In this document: piece after piece, positions 1-12,435 of the stretch | Numbering within the stretch: position 1 is the first letter of the stretch | Layout: every line of letters starts with the position of its first letter | DNA from: Marsupella aquatica | Lineage: Eukaryota; Marchantiophyta | Direction: 5' to 3' | Length of the DNA: 64,000 bases | Assembly: GCA_973895155.1 (NCBI GenBank) | Contig: OZ316894.1 | Coordinates: 21,638,001-21,702,000, forward strand | Made by a program: the position numbers and the translations under genes | The notes under the pieces: model-generated | What the model was told of the DNA's origin: nothing | The model's input: the letters and a program-made list of their open reading frames with translations, nothing else | Database searches by the model: none

Positions 1-176
1 TTCCTAAATTTGTGAAGCAATGTGGAGCTGGAGATGAGAAGAATCAGGTTTCACTGTAAATAGTATCATTTCCTGAATTTGTGGAGAAATATGGAAAGGG
101 AGAGGAGAAGAATGAGAGGCAAGTGAAGAGGGAGAAGTCTTGGACACTTCCCCATTTTATATGGCTAGTGGAGGTT
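1..176 (-). repeat. Dispersed repeat, second copy inverted at 40.3 kb
   Basis: A block ending TTTTATATGGCTAGTGG at about 175 matches the reverse complement of about 40293-40392, sharing GGAGAAGTCTTGGACACTTCC and GGAGAAGAATGAG. Its first part is itself duplicated: TTCCTRAATTTGTG starts at 1 and again near 70. In the 40.3-kb copy the conserved part reads CCATATAAAAGGG, which resembles a TATA box, so a promoter-bearing transposon fragment is possible. The family is not recognised. Confidence 0.7.
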
Positions 177-217
177 GAAGGTCCGTGGAAAATACTTGTC
201 TTAAAACTACCCGTGTC

Positions 218-300
218 AACCAACTGGCTTAGGTCAGTTGGCTAGGGGATGAGCCTGGAACTGAAAGGTCCCACATTCAATCCCCCTTCCACACACAGGG
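218..300 (+). mobile_element. tRNA-derived SINE head (candidate)
   Basis: The stretch has a tRNA-like order: TGGCTTAGGTCAGTTGG resembles a Pol III A box with D-loop, and about 40 bp later CATTCAATCC resembles a B box / T-loop. A G/T-rich stretch follows (GGGTGTGTGTGTGGG), a common SINE body feature. The acceptor and anticodon arms do not pair as in a working tRNA, so it is not called a tRNA gene. Body end and target duplication are not defined. Confidence 0.45.
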
Positions 301-2339
301 TTGTGGAGGGTGTGTGTGTGGGTGGGATGGATTTTGTGGATAGTGGATGAGAGTTTTGATTATCTACTTGGCCCTTGGTTGCCCACTTTGTGGCCCTGCT
401 TTATTTCCTCTCCCTCCTCATGCATGTCCCTACAGGATCTGTGGGGGCTCACCCTGAAATGGGTTCCCTACAAAGAAAGTGTCACTATATATTGGTGTGG
501 GATAAGACTACTAAGTGTTCTTCCCCATTTCCATTCAAGACAAACAAAAAAACCAGTTTCTATGAGTGGTCACAAGTGTGCGGACTAGTGTTTTCTTGTC
601 AACCACTTTTTTCCAAAAAAAACGCCCTTGACCACGTCAGGAGGCAAAACCAAAGAGGATTGAGACACCTAATTTGCCTTCAGGACAAAAAGTGACAGAC
701 AGGAAAATACTTATGAGCACTTTCTTCACCGCAAACCAGAACTGCTACTTTTGGGACAGATTTCTTTTTGTGGACTTGAAGGTTTAGTTTGACGCCCTAT
801 TACTAGCCTCATTACCCCTTCCTTGAACAGAAATAGAACTGAGGACAACAAAATATATTTAAAACATCATCACTATTTCTTTTTCTACTCTTCCCCCTTC
901 TTTGTTTATTTGTCATATCTCCCCCCTTCTCTGGTGTTTGTCTGCACAATTATAGTTCATCTCTCCCTTCTCTATTTCTTGTCTCCACCCTCACTTTCAA
1001 TTATACTTGAGAAGTTCCCCTCTAGCAAGAGACTTCACTCTAGAGGTTAGGCTTTCAAGGTAGTAGATTCTCCACTCTACACAATTGAAGGACCGCACAG
1101 GTTTGTGAAGGGCCCCAAAGACCTCCAAAACCAGCAGGAAAAACAGGTCTCTGAGGTAACACTTAGCACAAGCCTCCTCCTGGCTTAGGCCAAGCACATT
1201 AATGATATTGTGGGATAAAATAGTGGGACCAATTAGTCAGCCAGTCACCTGGCAACTAAATTTCAAGGGAGTGTGCAAGCTGCAAGTGACCGGGGAGTTG
1301 GCAAGTCAGTTGGCAACTAGATTCAAGGGAGTGTGTGAGTTGCTGCAAGAATGGCGTGTTGGGTACGGAAAAGGTTCACAGTTGCACCTTCACGCCCATC
1401 TCAAGGTAGGGCAATATGTCATCATAATTAAATGGCGAGGGAGGCTTCCCGCCAGAATGACATTTTTAAGCAGACCATGAGAAAGAAAGACTGGGTCACA
1501 AGTCTCAAACTACTCAACATGACAAGAAATCAGGCAAGAAACGCTCCCAACCATGCCCAACACCACAAATCCGGTGGCTAGAGATGATGGGGTAGTTCAT
1601 CTGCTGTTGGTCCCATTTTTGGAGTTTTATTTTGAAAGGGTCCAGTATAAGGTTTATTTCTTGCTAACTCCCACCCCGGCTCCCACCTGCACCCATACAC
1701 TAGTTGTTCTTTTCTCCACCCCTCCCCCTCCCTACACTTCAATTCCTTTGACTGGTGTTTGACACCCTGACTCTGGTAGTCATTCCCTTCCACCTTCTTT
1801 GAGTAGTTTTCCATTCACCCCTTTGCCCCTGTTGCAAATGGCCTCGAGGCAGCAAGACACCACCGACACATGTCTTGTTTGTTGAGAACTCCGGCAACGT
1901 CACACACAAGAAACCAGCAAGCATGCACACATCAACACCATGAATATGTGGTTCACCTTCGTCAAGGCTACGTCCATGGGAATACAGCAGCTTTTGGCCA
2001 CCATGGCCACACCAAACGCCAATGTACAAACTCCATGATTGCTAGCCTAGCTCCTAGCTTGCTCTTCAACAAATGAGCATGAGTCTCTCCACGGAGCTTT
2101 TGGGTGCTCCTCTATATGCTAGGCACTCTAGTCACATCTAATCATCATGAAGCCCTAATGTTGATTAGACTAAGTCAAGTGAGCCCAAGACTAAGAGTTG
2201 TCCCTAACCTTGTTGGTGCCCCCTTGCTAGAACCAGGGGTAGAGGGTGGTAAAGGGGTGGAATTGAAAGCTAGCCACTATTTTGTCCCACTTCCATCTGT
2301 TGTTCCCTTTTCTCCTCATTGTCCGCTTACAGTCTATTC

Positions 2340-3030
2340 TGCCTAAGTGCATTGTCCATAAGTGCAAAATCTAGTCTACTACAAGGGCAGATTATTCTTC
2401 TTTTCTTTTCCCAACCTTTTTACAGTTTCTATGCAAGTATTATAAGTATGTCAAGGTCTCCACAAGACGACAAAACATAAGTGCAAAATTTCTGTACTTA
2501 AGAGTACATACACACTTATCAATAAGAGTTGCTGCATGGTTCAGAACACTTATCGAGAAATGTGGGCACTTATGTTGACCATAGTGTATATATCGTTGCA
2601 CAGGGTTTTAGGGCAGTCCAAGGATACACAAGGATAGTGCTGCCCTTCAATGAGTGCAATTGTCAATTTTGCACTTATGACATAGTGCAAACCACAAGAA
2701 TCTGCAGGCACTTCTCTAAAATGCAAGATCTCCAATGTCCTACTTATCCGGGTACTTATCATATAGTGCAAACCATAAGAATCCACAGAGACTAATCTGT
2801 AAGTGCAATATCATCAATGTTGCACTCGTCAAGTAGTGCAAACTTTGTTTTTAAGTGTCCACCTTGGGCTTTTCCCTGGGGATGTGCACTTAGAAAGATT
2901 GGTATCTGCTTTTTTCTGGGTCTCTGTTTCCCCTAAACAAATCTCCTTCGTTTGTTGGGTGATCACCAATATTTCAAACTCTCTTTTAAGTGTTCTCCTC
3001 CAGCTTCGTCACGAGAGTGTGCACTTATAG
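2340..3030. repeat. Cluster of TAAGTGCA/TGCACTTA words with degenerate repeats
   Basis: The word (T)AAGTGCA or its complement, often as GTGCACTTA, recurs about 10-16 times including close variants in 700 bp. Around 2670-2845 the context ACTTATNNNATAGTGCAAACC is repeated at least twice, so part of the density comes from degenerate local duplication. No gene or known element was identified. Confidence 0.5.
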
Positions 3031-3270
3031 AGAGTAGAGTGTATTTCTTTTTGGGCCTCCCCAACAAATCTCCAGTGTAGTTTTGTTGGGTGAAACTCTC
3101 ATCAGGAGAAACTTTCTCCTGACATTTCTCCTCCTTGATCGACTCCCGGACTGAAATTTACGAAGACCATACAACAATCATCAATTCTTAAAGAAAAAGA
3201 ATTCGATTTAGACAGTGGAGCGGAGGAAGAATTCCCACATCGCATCTACCAATTCATTTGCCGCCTTCTC

Positions 3271-3300
3271 TGGTCTGGTCTGGTCTGGTCTGGTCTGGTC
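3271..3300. repeat. (TGGTC)6 microsatellite
   Basis: Six perfect tandem copies of TGGTC lie about 450 bp upstream of the UFSP2 start codon, in the presumed promoter or 5' UTR. Confidence 0.95.
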
Positions 3301-3751
3301 TTCGATCCATGTGTTGTATTGGAAATTCTCGTTCGCCGGGCCACAAAAATCTCTGAACGGAGAATTGTCAAGAGGATGCGCCACAGCGCAGTGTCTCGTG
3401 TCGTAGTGAAGAGGGAAGGGAGGAGGAAGTTCGGGCTGTGGCAAGGGTGACTGAGATTGCATTCAAGGCAAGAATTGCTGGCCGGTTAATTTGGATCAGC
3501 CGCTTGTGATTTGTCTTGGAAATTCAATACACGGAAGTGCCGCCGTCTAAAGCCCGGCAACTCTGTTCCGACTCCCTCTGTGCTGGGTCCAAATTGCTCG
3601 TACAAGTTGTGGATTAGATTTTGCAGATCCATCAGTTCTTGTAGCTGCTGGAGGTCTCGTCTCGCTCTGGGTTTGTTGAAAGCCAGCATCGGAGAGGCAG
3701 GCTCGAGCTAAATTTAGAGAAGTAGGGGAAGTTGTGGATAAGGAGAGGACG

Positions 3752-6700
3752 ATGGGGCATATCATACGAGTGTTGTGCCCGGTGAATTTGCAAGCAGGTG
3801 ACCGCGTCCTGTGGCTTGTAGGCGCTCCGAGCCTGCCCTTGACCATCCTCTCTGTGCTGCGCTGTCTGCATTACAACGAGAAAATTTCAGAGCCGGATTT
3901 CCAGACCGAGGCAGGTTTGTTCTCACTATGATGATTGAATCATGCCAGTAATGGGATTGTGTTTGTGTGTCATTTGAATGTTACATTTTTCGGGATTATG
4001 TGATATTGTAGTTGTTCGAATTTTAGGTTTTGGCCACTGCAGACCATTTAATCTGCCCTGCCTCCGTTTCCAGTACCCCACATCTGTCTTACGTTCCTAC
4101 TTTCCATTTACAGGATACAACTGACGTTAAGCTTTCGATTGCCTGTCACTGTTTTTGAGGCACCTTTCTCAGGCTTTGCCTAAATCTGCTGTCTGAGTTG
4201 TTCGTTAAATTAAGGTTTTTCAATTCAGTAGGCGTGGGAAGAGTAGGGAGCGGTCAGTTGGTATTTTGTTCCTTAAATTCCAAGAGCGTCATCCAGCTAC
4301 ATTTTCTAAAACATTGACTCGGAATAAGGTACACATGGGAAACCCTAGATGTGCTAATTATATTTATACTAAGCAAATTGAAGTTTCCAACTTTAAATGG
4401 GCTAACGCCAATTGTATTGGACCAGATGCTATTCGAGTCCTTCTTCCCAAAGGTCTTGAGATTGTGGGAGCAATTTGTGTTGATGACGGCAGTGCAATTG
4501 AAGGTTCCCAGTTTGCAGGGAAATTTGCATTCAAATTGCAGAATACGCTTAAACAGACAACTGATTCGGTGAAAGAGGCTACAGTAGTTGTTGCTTCATC
4601 ATCGTCTGGATGCACGAAGATAGAATATAATCTCTATCTACCTGGAGACTCTCCCAAGCTGGAGTCTTTGGAGATTGCACACGACGCTGAGGACTTCAAA
4701 ACTGCCGTATGGGGGAATCTAGGTCTTCTGCGATGTCAGGTGGAATTGACCGTGCCTCTATATCTGCCGATTCCACCAAGCTTACTAGGTGCTCTGCCCT
4801 ATAAGACTCATCTCAGTAGCTAGACTTCATAGGATTTTCTATGTCACGAAATCAGCCTTGAAGAACCCGGGATACTCTCATAGGATGCCTCGTGCTGCAT
4901 GATGTGCAATGTGACCTAGTTTAGCAGTGTAATGTAGCCCTCAGTCATTAGTTTCTGAAACTGTCATGGTCTCTGTATTCTTCTCTCCCTCATGGCTGGA
5001 TAACTGATAAATAGTGTCATTAGCCTTGCACTGCACGTTGCAACATGAGACTGATTTTAATTAGGCAACTCTGAGATGAACGCCCGTCACTGAGTTGGTG
5101 TAGATTTCAAAAGACAACTGGGGGATGCTGTGGATCACGTTATGGGGGATCTGAAGAGCTCAAGAGTGGTATTGTTGGCCAAGGGTTCAACTTCGAAGTC
5201 TCGAAAGCAAGGGGTAGTGCTTGTACAACCTTTTAATCAACTGAGAGCCAATGACGCTGCCCAAGCAGGGACTAGGGACCTCACAAAGGATAGTGTTCAC
5301 CACTCTTCCCTCTGTTCTGATTTAAGTCAACCACCATCGTTCTTCTCAACTACTTCAGGGATTCAGGTTAGTTCGTCGATTTCAAAATCATAGATTAGGA
5401 ATTTTTGTCTACATGCTCATTGACATCTTATTGAAAACAGGGGCCAATTCCACTTTCCTATATGTTTTACGATATCTCAGAAAAATCAGGACAAAACTAG
5501 GAAGCAATTATTTCTATGACTGAGATGACGACGAACTATTTCGAGGCGGCCTGCATCCTGCTTGAACTGTCTAGTACAAGTGTCGAAGGAAGTCCACGTT
5601 GGTCCGTAAAGACTCATGAATTGAGTGGTAACTTCTGTGCAGTTACCTGAGCCAGTTGAGGTGACAGTAATGCTACAACAGACAGGCATCGCTAATGGGA
5701 AAGTCGCAGCACCTGTTGTTCAGTACTTCCCTGGTATGTTGAAAATGTCATTCGTGTGCTGGTTCTGCTAATCGTCCTTCTGTTTGTAGCAGCTGTTTAT
5801 GTCGTGAGACACCTCTCGGGGCGTGCATGTCGATCACATTAAAATACCCTTGGGTGGTTGGAATTATCACGAGATAATTCGTTCTGCATCCTGCTAAGTG
5901 CTAAGAATTTTTTTTTAAGTGTTTCTCAGTATTCAGCTTGGCTCAGAAGTTCGGTTGTATCGCATGTGAGCTCTGGAGAATGTGTTGGAGAATGGGAAAC
6001 CTTAATAGGCTGATACGAGTTATGGTGAGGTGCAGCTGCAGAGAATGCAGAGAATACAGTTACTGTCCACAACTTGAAGTTAAGCATGGCTGTTGTGTGC
6101 ATGGGAGGTAGTGATGAGCGGCTCGTAGATGCCGCAACGGATCTAATTCTACCAGCACTCCGTGATCAGCTGGGAGCCATGCACAAAGCTGCAGCAAAAA
6201 ATGCAGCGCACAACGCAAAGGTGGACATTGCAAAGGTGGGACACGACACCTTGGGTACTGCTGGCAACAGAAATAAAGATATTTTAAAAGAATGTAAGGC
6301 CTGAAGAGGGTAGAAGCAACTCTGTGTTGTTGATTACCTAGAAGTAAGGCAGACCTGACTGGATCAATCCCTCCAGAGCTCAAGCAGACTCTCTCTCACC
6401 CATGTCGAAGTGTTAACGAAATTTAGAATCTGAAGGAATTTGCTTAATATTTTATCTCTTTAAGTCGTTTCTCTTTTCAGTTGCTGTGATTTAGACTGAA
6501 AACATTCGGGAATCCTTTCTATGGTAGCTTCTGCTAAGGATTCCACTCGACTTCTATAGAGCTTTTAGTATTTTTTGTCAAATGTACCAAATGTCCAATG
6601 CTGAAATTTGTCTGTGTGAGCAGGTGTGTGCTCATCAGTTTTGCCCCCCGGGATGGCTACATCCTGTCACGACCGTTTATGACCTCAGCAATGGTGAACT

Positions 6701-9079
6701 GGAGCTAGCCCTGGGTATGCCCATATCTTGTCCGACATATAGAACATGATCTGGGTCTCAACCAATCGGTGTTGATGTAAACACTTGGAACTCCAAACCA
6801 AGAATTCCTGTCAGTATGCCTGTGGATTGTATAGCTGACACTGCCTTCGTCGGTATTACAGTTGAAGAAAGGAAAGAACTACATAGGAGGCTGGGACTAT
6901 CACTGGATCGTCCGATCTTGCGTGCTGCAAATGCCGTGACCTTCAAAAACTTTGATCCTAACGTCTTTCGCTCAGGTAATTTCAGACTCAGAAGTATCAG
7001 ACTTGCAAATGCTGACGATGTGCTGAAAGGAAAAAATGCACAAAAGCCTGAACCTTTCATTTTTAGATCCGCAATTGTGGGAACTTTCTGTACAGCGGGA
7101 TTTCACTGAAACTTTACAATAAATGGCAAGATGGACATTAGGATAACTGGGGTGGAAGTTTCTTTTCTATATGTTTCAAGTTGGTGTTCCCTCCATGCTG
7201 TCTGCCGTAAATAGCATTTATCGGAAAATGATAAGCTACTGATGGTCCAAGTATTTTGTCTTCGAGACAGGAGGAAAGCGACTTATGAATGTTCATGCTA
7301 GCTTGGCAAAGACTGGAGGTATGCAGGATGTACATTCGAGTTTTGGACGCAGTTGGTTCATTCAAGTTTGGTTGACTGTGTACTCCCCTGGTTGCAATTG
7401 TTATTAGTCGAAAGAAGGACATGCAAGGCATTTTTGAGTGACTGAACAGGAGAGTGTCAAAGAGCTGTGCGGCCGTCGGTGATCACAGAATTTAGAATGT
7501 AGATTTGTAGAGAATTAATCTTTCTTTGTTCTAAAACAAGAATGATGCCTTGTGCTGGAGGTGTACAGTGTCTGGCGGGCGGCAAAGTTTGATTGATGGT
7601 TCATACGAGTATTACCATTATCTGCAAGACCGATTTGATGACAATGTACTTCATATTCCCTTTCTTGTTTAGCTCATTGACTGGAAGAATCAGTAGTGGA
7701 TGGTTTGTCTTGGCTGTAAACAAAAAGTTGGTGGCTGAGAGTACCATGGACTTCTCATCTCATTTCTTCTGGTTGTATATGTTGCTACGTTGCAGGGCTG
7801 GGGTTGCGCCTATCGTTCATTGCAGACAATTGTATCCTGGTTTAGATTGCAGCAGTATACAACTATTCCAGTACCATCTCACATGTGTGTCATTTATCCG
7901 TCCTCAAAGAGTATATTCAATTATGGGCTATTAGACTTTGTTGACTAAGTCGATGAATGAAGCGTTGTTGCCAACAAGGATCTAGAAATTCTTCTGACAT
8001 GTGAAATGCCTTAATGCTTTCTGCAATGTTCCCAATTTTGCCAGTAATTGTGACACGCTACAATACAGTACCAACACTCCAGTCACTGGTGCAGTTGTAT
8101 ACAAGCTGTCTAGGTTTGAGCACCACTAATGCTTGAAGTTAATTAAAGTTATCGCTACATTACTTGTAGCCCTCATATATCTCGCAATGTTGCAATGCAG
8201 AGACATACAGCAAACTCTAGTAGACATTGAAGATAAAGAACCATCCTTCGTTGGATCACAAGAGTGGATTGGTGCTATCGAGCTCAGTTTTGTCCTGGAC
8301 AAACTTTTGGGGGTAACAATTTGATGTTCTGTTATCGAAAATAACGCGGGAAAGGACCGGAGCTTTTAGTTGAGGACTTCACATTCAAGTTTTGACTTCT
8401 TGACATAAGCTTACACCTTTCTTTGTGTCAGGTGTCTTCGAAAATTCTGAATGTGCGCACGGGCGCTGATATGCCTAGTTTTTGCCGTGAGCTTGCCGCT
8501 CATTTCCAAACCCAAGGAACTCCAGTTATGATTGGTAATTGTTGTGACTTGACCCTACGCCGACCTTTCTTCCAAGTCATCCACTCCTCTCTCTCTCCCC
8601 CTTTTCACTAAGTTGGCAGAATTTTCATTTGAAGCAAAACAGCTAAAGCACTTCTTTGCAGCATTCAGAGTCTAGCAATGGAATCCGAAAATTGGTTTCT
8701 GTGGTATGCATTCCGTGCCCTGTAGCACTGACCAGTCCAGGCGAGCAAAATGGCATGAATATGATATTTTACCTTTTAGTCTACGTTCTAGCTTGGCAAG
8801 CCATCTGGATAATTGAGTCTTAACGACGGCCTCCTATTACGTTCATCAGGAGGTGGTGTCTTGGCGTACACTTTATTGGGCGTGGACTACAATGAGTTAA
8901 CTGGTGATAGTGCTTTTCTCATTTTGGATCCTCATTATACGGGAGGAGAGGACTTGAAAACCATTCGAAACGGAGGATGGGTTGGGTGGAAAAAGGCAGT
9001 GACAGATTCCGGTCGACCGTTCTTCCTTCAAAACAAGTTTTATAACCTTCTCCTCCCACAACGGCCAAACACAGTGTAA
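3752..9079 (+). CDS. UFSP2: Ufm1-specific protease 2 (peptidase family C78), 13 coding exons
   Basis: Known role of the family: cysteine protease that matures the UFM1 precursor and removes UFM1 from targets, acting in the cytosol and at the ER. Exons read from frame and splice sites: 3752-3914, 4426-4788, 5104-5366, 5643-5733, 6042-6235, 6624-6714, 6862-6975, 7271-7318, 7569-7645, 7796-7884, 8201-8312, 8432-8534, 8850-9079. Phases join without a break and give 645 aa, close to the usual plant length. The N-terminal half is the less conserved plant region. The C-terminal peptidase has GSYEYYHY, then [13 protein letters not shown] with catalytic Cys about 472, [17 protein letters not shown], and ILDPHYTG with Asp596 and His598. 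The protein ends [14 protein letters not shown] chose ATG 3752 because it opens the conserved IRVLC segment; the in-frame GTG at 3734 is not needed. Exon 5 could instead end at 6220, removing five residues. Exon 8 is only 48 bp. Confidence 0.95.
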
Positions 9080-9891
9080 TTGGTATATACTCTGCTTTAA
9101 TGAACGACAGAGCATGGATTCAAATTATATTCAAGCTAACATCATTGTCAAATTACTTGCCTACATTGCAAACTTGTAAGTGGCCCTTTAAAGATTGAAG
9201 AGTCTTCTCCTTAGATTAGACTGAAAACGGTCGAGGGTTGGTTAATTTGCATAGGATATTTCTTGCAGCACTGCAGGATATCAATTTTCTGAGTTATTTA
9301 GATTTGAACCACCACTTCATCCCTCGGCCACCAAGGAAAATCGGTAGGCTAAATGGAGAATGGCTTCTAGGTTCGTCACTCGTAGGGATAGCAAACGATC
9401 ACGATTTCAGGTATTCCTGGTTATGTCATCAACATGTTGGCTGTGCTCAACATGAAAGCAGCGACAGGAGTACATAACCGAAATCCGATTTCATCTTCAT
9501 TTCAACCAAGGCAGAAATAAGCAAAGGTTACAGCCTTACAGAGAAACAGTTCATGGCAATCTTTCCTCTTTTTAATTGGAATGCACTATATTGAGCTTTC
9601 TCTTAATCGCCACCCTTTTCTTTCTGTTCAATTTTTCTGAAGAAATGGCGCTGAGGGGCATGTTACTTCTACTCTACTAAATCCAAAAGACGGTAAAGTA
9701 ATGGGCTAGAAAGTAGCCAAGGCACGTCTCAAGACAGGAGCAAAGAAATTGCTTCAAGTCATGATGAACGGAAGAAAACATTAAATTGAAATGAACTTTA
9801 TTGCCAACAGACAATAAGGCCTGGGGGTGCAGCCGAATATTTATTTATGTTACTCTAGGTAGGACAAATGTTGCAGTGTAGGGACTACTAG
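9080..9891. other. UFSP2 3' UTR and short spacer
   Basis: The stretch follows the UFSP2 stop codon and runs to the copia target site. A 79-codon open frame at 9238-9477 starts with a non-ATG codon and shows no family resemblance, so I read it as UTR or spacer. AATAAA-like words are present, but the poly(A) site cannot be placed. Confidence 0.5.
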
Positions 9892-9896
9892 AAAAA
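9892..9896. repeat. Target-site duplication (left), AAAAA
   Basis: Five A residues directly precede the LTR terminus TGTTAAGG. Five A residues also follow the other terminus at 16532-16536. Five-bp duplications are normal for copia elements, but the homopolymer makes this pair less diagnostic. Confidence 0.65.
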
Positions 9897-10004
9897 TGTT
9901 AAGGTAAGAATGAGAATGTGTAATCTGGTAATGGTTGTACATATAGTGGTGCCGGTCCGGTGACTGGTTGGTCCGGTCATCCGGTCACCAGGTAGAGTCT
10001 AACA
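9897..10004 (-). repeat. 3' LTR of copia element (108 bp)
   Basis: Begins TGTTAAGG and ends TCTAACA on the + strand. It has several CCGGT/GGTCACC words in direct and inverted order and a TATATG stretch. It lacks the 7-bp segment present in the other LTR. Confidence 0.96.
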
Positions 10005-10015
10005 CTCCCCTTTGG
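10005..10015 (-). other. Polypurine tract
   Basis: On the - strand CCAAAGGGGAG lies immediately upstream of the 3' LTR start TGTTAGA, the expected place for the plus-strand primer. This fixes the LTR border and the orientation. Confidence 0.9.
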
Positions 10016-10380
10016 ATATATAGTGATAATTATATAGACAACATAGACTATACATATTATATCATGTTCATATGAAATACATGATATAAGTACAAGCGAG
10101 GTAAACTGCCTCGTTAAAAAACCTTTATCAACTCTAGTTTAGTAAAAACTCTACCAGCATAGCAGAGACAAATATGAGTGCTAAAGGAAAAAGAGTGCAG
10201 CCTAACAGTCCTCGTCGTAATAAATGTCAATATTAAATAAAGTTAGATGTTATGGTAAATCTAGCTTAATATCTGTCTCAATAGTAGGTCGTCAGCATCA
10301 TGTCATCAACAGCATCAATCGTCATGTGGAGTAGCAGCTTCCACGGTCATCATGCGTCGCACGCTCCGCAGTCCAATTGC

Positions 10381-12435
10381 CTAGCAGTGTCGGTGATGAA
10401 CTGATGGTGGTAGTGATTTGGTGAAGAGATCTGCATAGTTGTCTGCACTTGAAATCTGCAAAATGTTGATCTCTTTTCCGTGTAACTCGTGGGTGTAGAA
10501 AAACTTCGGAGCTATATGCTTCACGCGATCGCCTTTGATGAATCCTTTCATGATCTGCTATATACATGCTGCGTTATCCTCAAAAATGTTAGTAGGCTTC
10601 GTTAGTGGTGGTAGCCACATTTGGTGTTGATGTGGTTTATAAAGGATCGTAACCAAACGGCTTCACGACTAGCCTCATGTAGAGCTAAGATTTCTTAGTG
10701 ATTCGATGAGGTTGCTGTTAGGGTCTGTTTCACGCTTTTCCAAGAAAAAGCAGTACCCCCTATGGTAAAAACATATCCAGTTTGGGATTTTGCGATATCA
10801 GTGTCGGAGAGATATCCGGCATCCGCATATCCTATGAGCTCGTGGTTTGCACCGAATGGGTAAAATAACCCGGTATCGATGGTTCCACGTAGATATCTAA
10901 ATACGTGCTTAACTCCATTCCAGTGTCTGGTTGTGGGAGTTGCACTATGTCTAGCTAGTAAGTTAACTGCAAATGCAATGTCTGGTCGTGTCTGATTTGC
11001 TAGATACATTAATGCTCCTATCGCAGAAAGATACGGAGTTTCTGGTCCTAATAGTGGTTCATGTTCTTCGCATTTGCGAAAAATATCAGTATTGTTTTCT
11101 AATAAACGTACAACCATTGGTGACCTCAATGGGTGTGCTAGGTTCATATTGAACTGTTTTAGGATCTTTTCAGTTTGTGTGGTTTGATGGAGCATCATGC
11201 CAGTAGGTAAGATCTCCAGTTGTAATCCTAAGCAAAAGTTTGTATGTCCAAGGTCTTTCATCTCAAATGTTGATTTAAGACGAGTTATAGTATCTTCGGT
11301 AATTTGGGGTGTCCCAAATATGTTTAAGTCATCAACATAGATAGAAACGATGACATATTCGTCATCCATATGTTTAATAAATAAACATGGTGTAATGGCA
11401 TCATGGGAAAAACCCATGGCAATCATTTCATCGGTAACTTTGATACCATACTCTGCCACTTTGTTTTAGGCCATATAATGCCTTCAACACGCGGATAGCT
11501 AGTCCGCGGCGAGTATTCTGTATGGTTGACACAACGGTGTCGTTATTATGAGTTACATGTGTAGATGACACATGAGGTGTAACTTGAGATAATTGTGTTA
11601 TAATCTTATGTAAATATGGGATATGCAATTTAGCGCCTTGAGCTAAAGCTCGGCGACGTTGTTCCAATTCGGGAGGTGATCGCATGTATAGACAAGTGTC
11701 TAAAGTTCCATATAGATATGCAGTCGCAACATCCAGTTGTCGCATCTGTAGTTTATGGAAAATGGCGAATCCGATAAGGTATCGGAATGTTGTGCTATCC
11801 ATAACCGGTGAGTAAGTTTCATCGTAATGAATTCCTGGTTGTTGGGTAAATCCTTTCCCTACCAAACGTGCTTTGTAGCGTACAACTTGGCCTTTATCAT
11901 TTCTTTTGCGGATGAATGTCCACTTGTAGCCAATGAGGTGTATGTCTTGCAGTGTTGGCTCGACTGGGTCAAAAGTGTGTCGGCTTAGTAGGGAATCTAA
12001 TTCTCCATTGATAGCTTTCTGCCATTCAAGCCAATCTGGTCTGTTTTGGCATTCTAAGATGGATATTGGTTCTGGTGTCTCGTCTGTGACATGTGTTGCC
12101 ACCATTGATACAAAAACATCATCTATTGAAGTAGTATTTCTATCCCACATCTCGCCGGTGTGTGTGTAGTGGATAGAAATCTCCTCATGAGTTGTGGATT
12201 CGTTATGATCGACATTAGGTGAAGGTGGTATAGATGAACCATACCTTCTTGGTTGTTTATCCTTTGATCCCAAGGGTTTGCCATGTTTGGCATGAGGCTG
12301 GGATGTATTTGCTGGCTCACTTGATAATTCGATGCGAGCAGATGCTCTCGCAGCTGGAATATGTAAGCGGCTAACTTGTGATGTGTCGACAAAAGTGTCG
12401 GGGAGATCTTCCACAATCTTGTGGAGTTGCAAAAT
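10381..12435 (-). pseudogene. Broken reverse transcriptase-RNase H part of copia pol
   Basis: The stretch reads from the linker after integrase into reverse transcriptase and RNase H. Recognisable parts are W-x-F-x-RK and RLVGKGFTQ at the RT start, ALYGLKQSGRVWY, the RT active site YVDD, QTRPDIAFAVNLLARH, and RNase H with GYADAG, SQTGYVF and the degraded NH-EI-ALHEASRE segment. Breaks: a frame change near 11440, between the RVWY motif and the following DEMIAMGF segment; a TAA at 10695-10697 inside the ALHEASRE motif; a further frame change near 10610; and a TAG at 10558-10560. Conserved protein similarity continues past all of these to about 10381. These breaks are decay, not exon borders. 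Confidence 0.93.

Larger units (their letters stand above)
1..3200. other. Gene-free spacer with repeat fragments
   Basis: I find no convincing coding exon here; the open frames are short, unconserved and overlap on both strands. Recognisable content is listed separately: a dispersed repeat in its first 175 bp, a tRNA-like SINE head near 220-300 and a TAAGTGCA-rich stretch at 2340-3030. A 60-bp direct duplication lies at about 1250-1349, where a block beginning GGCAACTA and ending CTGCAAG occurs twice. Confidence 0.6.

Noticed and set aside
218-300. Functional tRNA gene
   Set aside because: A- and B-box-like words are present, but no consistent acceptor, anticodon and T arms can be paired; a SINE head fits better.
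3734-3751. GTG as an upstream start of UFSP2, adding six residues
   Set aside because: Nuclear plant genes start at ATG; ATG 3752 is in frame and opens the conserved part.
11428-11459. Overlap of two pol frames as programmed frameshifting
   Set aside because: The switch falls inside the RT domain between conserved motifs, alongside several stop codons; copia programmed shifts, when present, lie between gag and pol.
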